Positions 11,301 to 21,240 of a DNA stretch of 64,000 nt are shown here, piece after piece. Within the stretch, counting starts at the first letter, position 1. Every line of letters starts with the position of its first letter. A program made the translations under genes and the position numbers. Origin of the DNA: Rhabditoides inermis (taxonomy: Eukaryota > Nematoda > Chromadorea > Rhabditida > Rhabditidae); the NCBI GenBank assembly GCA_963966185.1, contig CAWZYM010000114.1, forward strand, positions 1,614,001 to 1,678,000, in the 5' to 3' direction. The notes under the pieces are model-generated. The model was not told where the DNA came from and did no database searches. It saw only the letters and a list, made by a program, of their open reading frames with translations.

Positions 11301-12242
11301 TCCTGTCGATCATGTCTCCGACTGCCTTGGTGAGAGCCTCCTGGGGAGACGACCAAATGAGAGTGAACACGGAGCGCAGCGAGGACTGGAACCGAAAGGT
11401 CACCTTCTCCTATCCCCCCTGTCTGTCTGTCTGTCTCTGCCTCTCTCTCTCTAAAATTTCAGTTACTATTGTTCGGTGCTGTCATAAAGTCCTCTTCAAT
11501 TCTCCAGGAGCACAATTTGTGCGCAAGCATGTTGTATACGTTGTGGCAAACAATTTACGAGGTTTGGATCATGTTGTATGACTAGGACGTCGATCAGGAT
11601 TGCTTTCGTAACATCCAAATTGCGCTGCTTGCGCGCGACCGGTGGACAATCGCCTTTGCGCACGAATGGTGCGGGGTAATTTGAACTGGAGAATTGGCGG
11701 GACTTTACAAACCGTGAAAGATAGAAAATATCAAACCTGAATGACACACATACTTCTTCTATGTCTATCTCTTTTTCCCTCTCTCCTCTCTCTCTTTCCC
11801 TCTCTCCTCTCTCTCTCCTCTCTCTCCCCCCCCCCACCCGTCTCTTCTGTTCCTCCTTGTCCAGCAGTCCCTCCACCTCCTTCGCGTCTTCCCCGAGAAG
11901 AGACAGCAGCTCCGGCGCGGCTGCAATCATCCACCTTCTCTTTGATTATACTGTTGTCGATTAAACACTTTCGTATAAAAACCAACATAGACAAAGTTAC
12001 TAGTTACATAACAAAGTCATTCAGACAACAATCGCCAGACACAAACTCTCAAAAACACCTACCCTTGATGTTAGCATAAACCTCCTCGGCGAGGCGGAAA
12101 CCACACAGCAGCTCGAATCTGGAAAGAGGACTCCCTCCTTCCCTCTCTCTCTCCCCCTCTCCCACTTCCTCCCTCTCCCCCTCTCTCTCCCTCCCTCCCA
12201 CTCTCCCTCCCTCTCTCCCCTCTCTCTTTCTCTCTCCTCCCC

Positions 12243-12287
<45 letters not shown>

Positions 12288-13433
12288 TCTCCCCCCCTTT
12301 CTCCCTCTCTCTCTTCCCCCCACTCTGTCAGCGCAATGGCCATCTCCGGCTTGTGATTGGCGTCGGGGTAGTTCTTGGGGTCGGCAGCGTGCAGGGCGGC
12401 TGCTTGTTCCTGCAATTGAAAGATGTCATGAGTGATAGACATTTATCTCGGAACGAAATAATGTGAGCGAAATGCAAACAATAGAAAATGAAATAGTTGA
12501 GCAATATGATGGAATAGTATGTATCAGACGTCTTCGTATCTGTGCGATTGCCTTCGACACGATCGAAGGGAGTGTTTGTCCATGCCAAATTTGGTTGTGA
12601 AGGGTAAAGGCGTTTCTAACAGATTGACCGCAATGTCCTTCAGTATCCTTCAGTATCATACAGTACCATACAGTATCCTACCTTGGTGGGGTGGCTCTGC
12701 ACGGAGAGCGCCTTCCGCACAGAGAGCACCTTGAAGAGGAATTGCAGCGTGCCTGCAAACAGCATCCTCTCCATCTTCCATCAGTTGGTGGTACCATTAG
12801 TTATATCGTCTCGTTGAAATTAGGTTGCATGCTAGCGCCTTCCGAAGTACTTGCGTACTTGCGTACTTGCGTAAGTACATAAGTACTTGCGTTTTGCCTT
12901 ATGAAAAAAACCACCTAGTACGAATCACCGATTTTATATGGGGGGGGCCGATTCCGAACATTTTTTTTTATATAAAAATGTTCGGAATCGGCGAGGAAGC
13001 CGATGGCCACGGCGGAGTCAAACTAAAAGAGTGTCTACAGACCGGTGTGTTTGCGCCATGAATCCTTGACTTATCCGCCACCACCACCTCCGTTTTTATT
13101 TCATTTCACTATCCTTGCACAATAATCGTATCCGTTCAAATCCCATTTAACAAATGGCATGCTAACGCTACATAATCCGTTTCTCTGTGTCCAATGGTGT
13201 GAACCGCAATGTACACTATTTCCACGATTAAACTAATCTACTCCATCTGCCTTGTCCTTCCCCCCCTCTCCCTCCCTCTCTTCTCCGTTCCCTCTACCCA
13301 CAACTCGCAACCTTGTCACTGAACACTGACATACTCCCTCTCTGTGACCGCAGATTCGTAGCACCGCCACGGTCGGAGAGACAAGGCATACGACCTCCAC
13401 CCACCCTGTTCACGTTCCCCCGGCTCTCTCTCT

Positions 13434-13475
<42 letters not shown>

Positions 13476-14377
13476 TCCCTCCCCCCCACCCTGTTCATGT
13501 GCCCCCAGCAGCTTCCCCTCCTCCTTGATCCTCTCCGCGAGTGCCACTCCCGTCTCTCCATCCACGATCCTAGAGGGCCCGTTCGGGTGCACCCCCATCC
13601 ACAGCTGAAACAGGGAAATGGGAATGAATGAGACGAAAAAGCACTTCGTTCCAGTAGATTGTCTCGATCTCTCCGAACAAGACCCTTCGAAACGCCTTCG
13701 AACCACACTGTGTGCACTTGTTTTGGAGGCGTTGCCGGTTTGATGTGGCTTCTTGTTCGATATGTCGTAGGGGAGAATAGAAACACGCAATCATAACGAA
13801 AAGCACAATAAGAAACAAAACATTTCGTTTCAGACTTTGGTTTCAGAGAAGCATTACAGCTACGATTCTTGAAAATTCTAGCGCGAGCCTTATTTTAACC
13901 CAAAAGGACGAAACGATGCACGGAACGATTAACTTTTGACCGAGAAACATAATTATCGCGTTTCAACCACATTGACTAATACCAACAAAAAAACTCAATT
14001 CATTGAGCGGAACTGAATGCTACTATAACTTAACAACTCAACCCAACTTATGCGGATACTGTATTTTTAATCACTGAAAAGCTACGTTTTATTGCCATTT
14101 CAATACATCAATTGAATGTGAGGCAATTCCTTCGAGACAAACGTAGAAAACCATCAACCTTCATGGGAAAATGAAATTTTAAACATTGAATTGCTATCAG
14201 AAAAGGCAATGTTCAGGTGTGAGATGATCTAGATGATCTAACTCACTTATTGCGAGAATAGAACTATACAGGTGGCCGATTGAGGCTCTTCCCACCTCGG
14301 CGTAGGCCTTGTCGTCGTCGAAGCCCGTCTGGTGGCCGCCCGCCACGATCAGACGACACACCTGCGAGGAGGAGGGA

Positions 14378-14423
<46 letters not shown>

Positions 14424-14516
14424 CCATCCCTCCCTCTCCCCCCCCCCTCTCACCTCACTGTCGTTGCCCAGCTTTCCCCAGTCATAGTTCTGCACAGTAC
14501 ACTTCAGCTTGTACAT
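8400..14516 (-). CDS. MPI: Mannose-6-phosphate isomerase (phosphomannose isomerase)
   Basis: Type I phosphomannose isomerase, interconverting fructose-6-phosphate and mannose-6-phosphate in the cytosol to feed GDP-mannose and glycosylation. Exons on the minus strand: 14516-14454, 14361-14296, 13604-13490, 12752-12682, 12409-12324, 12118-12063, 11920-11838, 11385-11292, 11032-10930, 10603-10542, 10234-10170, 9966-9908, 9518-9446, 8992-8899, 8494-8400; phases agree at every join. Visible: N-terminus [46 protein letters not shown] (zinc ligands Gln and His), [14 protein letters not shown] (Glu ligand), [27 protein letters not shown] (His ligand), [17 protein letters not shown] and the C-terminal [11 protein letters not shown]. 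Length about 400 residues, near the animal enzyme. The ATG directly follows ATATTTAG, an acceptor-like sequence. Exon 13's acceptor (TTTGAG) is unusual; other joins are clear. Confidence 0.93.
9001..9444. repeat. CT-rich low-complexity tract in MPI intron 13
   Basis: About 440 bases of CTCT, CCCT and TTCTC with an internal direct repeat (the block around 9060-9160 recurs near 9190-9290). On the transcribed sense strand it is a purine (GA) tract beginning right after the donor of exon 13. Confidence 0.9.
9640..9695. repeat. Short dispersed palindromic repeat
   Basis: GCCTTCGAAACACGCGACCA with a following AACACCGTTTCAGAGACGCTTCGAG block. Related copies occur at about 12532-12572, 13675-13725, 26196-26245, 26461-26515 and 58287-58340, all in introns of the minus-strand genes. 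Confidence 0.55.
10258..10367. repeat. CT microsatellite in MPI intron
   Basis: Runs of CT with CCCT interruptions between exons 10 and 11. It is GA-rich on the sense strand. Confidence 0.9.
12133..12321. repeat. CT-rich tract in MPI intron 5
   Basis: Pyrimidine tract including a pure CT run at about 12247-12284. It fills most of the intron between exons 5 and 6 and starts two bases past the exon 5 donor on the sense strand as purines. Confidence 0.9.
12947..12992. repeat. Short hairpin next to G-run
   Basis: GCCGATTCCGAACATTTTT pairs with AAAAATGTTCGGAATCGGC around an AT-rich loop, immediately right of a run of eight G. Just to the left, at about 12848-12890, are four copies of ACTTGCGT, resembling the ends of the hairpin elements. 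Confidence 0.75.
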
Positions 14517-15102
14517 CTAAATATATAAATATATTAACATTTCTTTAAAATAATAATAAGTGTTCCTCGAAAACTGTACAGTACCACACACTTCCGCTTG
14601 TTATAGAGTCGGTAGATGAATACGGCTAATAACCACAAAGCGATCACTATCCAGCAAATCTCGGCAAACATTTCGCATTCGCTCGTCACACATTCATCGA
14701 AAAACGGGAAGAATTGGAGAGATAGGTAGACCCAAACAAAGTGGGTGCTCGAGCCAGGGGCCACGAGTCAGCAGCACATTTGTATACCATCCAAACATCG
14801 CTCAACGCATTTATCGATTCATATAGCAACACACGGCTATTGTCATACAATTGCTATAACATTGGCCGGAAAAAAGGATCGAAAAACAAACAATCAAAGT
14901 TCCACGTCACATCATATTGCACATTCATGGGAGAGATAGACTAGAATAGCGTACAACTGAGCAATCAACAATAGACCTGGCTATCTAAAGTAACAAAATG
15001 AAAGCTAGTCGTAAATACGTGATGGCACAACCAATACTGTCAATAGAATTCTGTATGGAACATGAAATACAATATAATTTAACTCTAGTACAAAACAAAG
15101 TT

Positions 15103-16398
15103 TTAAACTTCCCCTCTCTCCTCCTCCTTTCCCTTCCACAACCACTTGGCACTCCAGCGGATCAGAAGGGCTCCGACCGGGGCAGTCACCTATAACCATC
15201 TCTCTCCCTCTCATCTCCCCCCCCCTCTCTCTGTTTCCCCGTTCCTCCCTCTCTCTCCTGTCTCTCCCTCCCTCTCTCTTTCTCTCTCTCCTTTCCTTCT
15301 CCTCTATCTCTCTTTTCTCTCTTCCACCCTCTCTCTCTCTCTCTCCTTCCCCCTCTCCCTCCCTCCCTTTCTCTCTCCTCTCTCTCCCTCCCTCTCTCTA
15401 TCTCTATCTCCCCCCTCTCACCACAATAGACAGCACCGCCACAGCTAGCAGCAGCGACGACTGTCGGAGGTAGTCGGTGGGCAGAGCCTGCAACGCCGCA
15501 CTCATTCAACTGCATGACTACGTCAACACCCTTCACCATTATCTGCACGAATATACTACGTCATGCTTAAACCGCCAACACATTATCTGAACAAATACTG
15601 ACACAAACAAGTATATATCGTGAAACGTATCCATGCCCATTGAAATCATCACAACCATCATTCAATCTCGTAACACATCTCTCGGCCTTCTTTCCTACAA
15701 CCCTTGTCCATAGCATCCAAGTCCAATCTAGTCACAACTCACAACATGTCTCCCGGTCCTCTCACCTCTCTATCCCTCCCTCCCTCCCTCCCCCCTCTCT
15801 CTTCCTCTCTCCCTCCCTCTCACATCGCTGGCATTCTCTCCCCCCTAACCTTCTCTCCCCACCCACCCCCTCGTCTCCGCTCGTCGCCTGTCGGTACATC
15901 TCCAGGCATACGGGAGCGAGGGCCGCCTGAAAGGAAGTCAGTCTATGCACGGACCACGGTCCGGATAGTTGCACAGCGCGCCTCACAGAGAGAGAGCGGC
16001 GCGCGCACAGGCCGCTTTGCGAGTGAATGGGCGCATAGTGATTTCAGTAAAGAAATTATCGCGCTCTAGCACTTGCTGGTAATTCGCAGTGGAGCTGGCG
16101 CGTCGCGTGCTTGCGGAGCGGTCAGTGCGAGCGCCACTGTCCACTGTGCAACTATCCGAACCGTGCGGACCCATAAAGGTAAAGGTAGGCAACCGGCTAA
16201 TGGAAATATCACTACGGTCTACGGACACACACACATAAGTGGCACATAAACCATGCAAATGTCAGTGTTTACAACATTCCATCACAGAAATCGAATAATC
16301 ACAGGAACAGCAATGAAAACACTCTCACTTGCACAGTCGCCTTCGGGGTCCAGGCGATCGCCACAAAGCGGCGCTCGTGCGGCTTGAGACCTGAACAA

Positions 16399-16489
<91 letters not shown>

Positions 16490-19400
16490 CTCCTCTCTCA
16501 CCTGCTCCATACACGGCAAAGTTCGCCACAACAATCCTGACAGCCAGTCCGCCCGCGAGGATAGCGAGTCCGAGGAGAAGGGAGCCGAGGGTGAACTGGA
16601 GGGAACAGGTGTGCATTTACGATGACAAGTTCAGCCGATATGCCGCCAGAGAAACAGTTTATTCCGACGTTTCGCCTTTACGACATCATCAGGGAGAGCA
16701 TTACCTTAATACCTCGAACTTGGTCATTAAAAACGGTTCTAGATTAGATTCGTTTACATTAGGTTCGTTTACAAGTATTTACTTCCAGAACCAAAAACAG
16801 GTGTGGATAAGTTCCACACAACCATATAATCGAGCGCGTTGTGAAAGTATGTAATCCTCTCTGCCTCGAATCATCCCAACATTCAAATGCTCGAAACGTT
16901 TCACAAACATAAGAATGGCGGTAGAAAATTTTGATGCTTATAACAATACGTTTCACCACGGCACCAAATCGACTCTACGATCAACACTAGCAATCGAACG
17001 ATACACTGCATAGAAATAGGAGAGAAACTGTAAAATGAAATAGTAGACATCCAGAGACGACTTTCTCCACCACGCCAAACTGGTCGCTAGCGCTATTCGC
17101 CGGAAAGAATGCTACGGAAATAGAGACAGACAGACAGACAGACAGTCCACCCAGCCCCACCACTCACTTCCACCCAATAACCAATCACACCACTAAACTC
17201 CAAATTAACGTATATTGTAACGTAAATGTGCTATCTTGTGTAGTGTTTCTTCCCTCACACCTCCCACTCAAGCCCCAAATAACGTCGTTAATCAATAATA
17301 TTGCTATTATTGATCCACCAGAAGCTTCCACGAAGCAACTGGAATTCTCTCTCATACTTCCTCCAGTGCTGGATAGTGCGTCAGATGCACTACACCTTCC
17401 ACTTGCGCTATCCCACTCGCTGCGCGTACACAGACCAGCGAGGGAACGCCAAATCGAACAGTCCCCGCTTAACACAGACGGGACTGACGATACCACCTCA
17501 CAAGTGCAGCCCCGCTTAACACAGACAGGCTCACTTTTCCTCGTACGTAGTCCCCGCTTAACACAGACAGGACTACCACGCCACACCTCGCACCGCTTCT
17601 GCGTACACAGACAAAGCGTGCCACTACACCTCACTTCAACCTAGTCCCCGCTTAACACAGACAGGACTGAGTCAGACACAACAGATAAGATAGCATGACC
17701 AAAGATCAACAGATACGCGAGGAAGAGAACTCACGCCGGCGTGGGATACGACCGGTTAATATCCACAACATGATCGAATAGACAGAACTATCGATTTATC
17801 TTGGCTCTTGACCAACAACACGACCACACTACATCCTCGCTCCCCCTCTACTCCACCACCCTACTGACCCCCTCGAACACAACAATATCGAACATCTCAC
17901 GAGCGCTACCGTAACTGGGTGATAATTCAGATCTCAATATCGTGGTGGGACCCACGCATACGGACAAATATTGTTTCGAACTATGCGGACTAGTAAAATA
18001 TGGGAAAACTATTATTTCACAACAAAACTCTCCCTATGCTTACAATATTTACATAAATTCGTTCGCCCATGTCTAGAAACAAACCGATAAAAAAGGAACT
18101 ATAGTTTTCTTCAGAGAGATAGTTGGGCCCTCTGTGCATTTGACTACAGAAATGAAGATACTCATTTTCCGTGCGGGACCACACACCAGGCAACCGGGGA
18201 CAATGATTTCGTACCTCTTTATTTGCAACGAGAAATGAGCATGCGCTTTCAAAATTGCAGCCTGCGAGATCATTTTCACCGATTGCCCGGTGCGTGGTCC
18301 TGCACGGAAAATGAGTATCTTCATTTCTGTAGTCAAATTCACAGAGGCCCTAACTATCTCCCTGAAGAAAACTATATATAAACTCTAACAAATTATATAC
18401 ACTATTAAACTAAATAAATAAAAACTACCGACCATGCCAAATTGCAGCTGGAATCCGATGAGAGCGAAGAGGAGGGGCTGGCAGACGTAGTTCCACAGAA
18501 GAGACAAACACTGCTCCTCCACCAGCGGGGTCTGCACGAACAATCTCTCCCTCTCTCTCTCTCTCTCTCTTTTTCTCTTATTTTTTTCTGTCTCTTTCAG
18601 TTGTATCTCTCATCCAACTTATACAAGCTGGACCCGTTGAATTGCAAAACTGGACCCGTTTGTCTTATGTTGTGGCTGACGTCTCGCATTTTTTCGTCAA
18701 AAATATGTTTCGTTGATACATCAAGGTAAAACAATGAGAAAATCACGCAATTCTCGAACGTTGTATACTACTCAACCAAATCGTGATCCATTCGAACAGA
18801 TCAATTTTCCTCCTCCATTTCCCTCTCCCCTTCTCTCCTCTCACCCCCCCCTCTCTCTCTTCCTCCCTATCTCCTCCCTCCCGTTCCTTCTCTCTCCTCT
18901 CACCCTCTCTCTCTCCCTCCCTCTCTCCATCTCCACTTCCTCCCTTCTCTCTCTCCCTCTCTTATTCACTCTCTCTTTACATACTTATCACACTACCCTA
19001 TACTAACTGGACTTGAACCATAGAATTACATACCGTTAGTCTCATATGTATTACGCTTACGTCTCGCATTTTTCTCGCCAAAAATACGCTTTAATGATAA
19101 AACAAAGTGGACACTGAGAAGAACGCACAATTCTAGAGCTCGACAGTTGTATACCGAAATACTCAACCAAATCGTGATCAATTCAAACGGATCATTTCTC
19201 TTTCTCTTTCTCCATCTCCTTCTCCCCTACTCTCCTCTCACGCTCACCCTCTTTCCCTCCCGTTCCCTCTCTCTCTCCCTCCCTCCCTCACTCACCTCCT
19301 CCCCCTCCCCCTTCCACTTCTCCCCTGCCACGAATGCCGCAACGAGTACCCCTATCGCGCCGACAGAGTCCGCGCCCAGCAGCGCCGAGCCGAACAGCAG

Positions 19401-21145
19401 AGAGATGCTGGTCTTCAAATGAGAAACGATTAGGGTTCGACTGCGAATGGGAATGGAAAACATATAGTCTCGTGTAAACGATAGCGAACGGAACAGCAGG
19501 GAGATGCTCGACTGCAAGGGGAAATGATTATAGTCTGCGCCGATAGTTTTCGATCTACCTCGCTTGCAGTTCGAAATACGATGCCATTACCGTCTGCCTC
19601 TATTGTTTTGCGCACTATTGCAGAGAGCTGACTCTCCGTTTTCCTCTGATCTACCCCACTGCGCGCAACTTATTGCGAGCTTAGAACTATAGGTGAAACT
19701 AGAAACTTTTGTACTTGATGATTAAGTATAAGTTTCACGGTAAATATAAATAAACCGACATGACGACACGTCCAATGCGTTCTGCGTCTTATGCAACGAT
19801 AAAGTGAAAATACGTTCCATCATCACTACACAGATCACCAAGCAAAATCAAAGACAATTGTGGTACCAATGACGTGAAGTAAAAAATTATCGATAACTCA
19901 CCGTGGCGAGCATAGCGAACCGGAGAAAGTGGACGTTGGCGAGGCTGCGATGAGGGAAGAGTGCGAGAAGGTAGCCTGAGGGAATCTCTCTCACTCCTCC
20001 CTCTCTCTCTCACTACTCTCCCTTTCTTTCTCCCTCCGTCTCTCCCCTCCCTCTCCGCCTCTTTCTCTCTCCCTCCCCCCCCCCCCACTCACCCACTGCC
20101 ACTCCCACCGCCACTCCCCCAACCACTTCTAGCGGCGCGCGCACAGCTATCCACATAGGCGATGAGCCTGAACATAGAAAATCACACATGCAGGCAATAC
20201 GTTTCAAAAAAAGTTACAAATGCTGGAATCCACTTCTATAGATAATATCATGGTTCATTTCGTTCGTATAACGTGACAAACCGTACTCAAATCTACCGAA
20301 CACGACAACCGCACGTTTGCACAACACCTCTTCACATCCATCCCATCCCTCTATTCACGTCCGCTGGCCTGCTGCTCAAAAGTTCAAGTTCAAGAGTTTG
20401 CGATTCTGATTCGGATACGAGTGCCCATCACCCACTAACAAAACGAGTGGCATCGTTTGAATGCCAATAGGAAGTTATCACTCACCCATCCCAACGCGCA
20501 TCAAATCATCACTGTGTCATATTTCAGATATAACGATTCCGGATAAACGATCGATTGATTGACTATATGCATGCCATCCCATTGTCTACTTCCCATCCCC
20601 TCATCCACCCACCCGTTCCGTACAGCACCGCTGTGAGCAGGCTGAACGCCGTGATGGCGTACACATCGTCCAGCGACGCGGCCGCGATCACCAGAGTCGG
20701 CACGTGCGAGCAGGTGCGGCCGGGGCCTGCGAGGGAGAGTCTCTCTCTCTCTCTCCTCTCTCTCTTTCTTTCTCAAAGTCAGTCTAACCACTAATCCACC
20801 AACATGCTCACTCAAACTGTATCGTCCGAACCAGTACCACGCATAGTATGATTCACTAGCAACATGTACACCGAGTCAAACTAGCCATGTCAATACTCGT
20901 GTTCCGTTTACGTTCCACACACATATGACGTTGATCACTAAAGTTATAATACCCAAAATGCTTCGCAAACGTTTTTCAACTCGAATAGCTCCTAACTAGT
21001 GCAAACTACTCGCCCTCCAACCACTCCGAATTGAAAACGGTGACCGACGAGTGTCTGCGTACCTTGCCGTAGGAAGTCGAGCATGGCGGGGACGACGACG
21101 GCCGGCGAGACGGCGGCCAGGATGAAGCTGGAAGGGAAAGCGGGT

Positions 21146-21192
<47 letters not shown>

Positions 21193-21209
21193 GAGAGAGG
21201 ACGAGAGAA

Positions 21210-21240
<31 letters not shown>

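Noticed and set aside
13316..13440. Possible extra MPI exon between exons 3 and 4
   Set aside because: Contains CCACCCTGTTCACG, similar to the exon 3 donor region, but has no family match, and exons 3 and 4 already join in phase.
20093..20167. Alternative Gly/Ser-rich frame for NHA exon 9
   Set aside because: The other frame (PMWIAVRAPLEVVGGVAVGV) fits the incoming phase and gives a hydrophobic membrane segment as the family requires.
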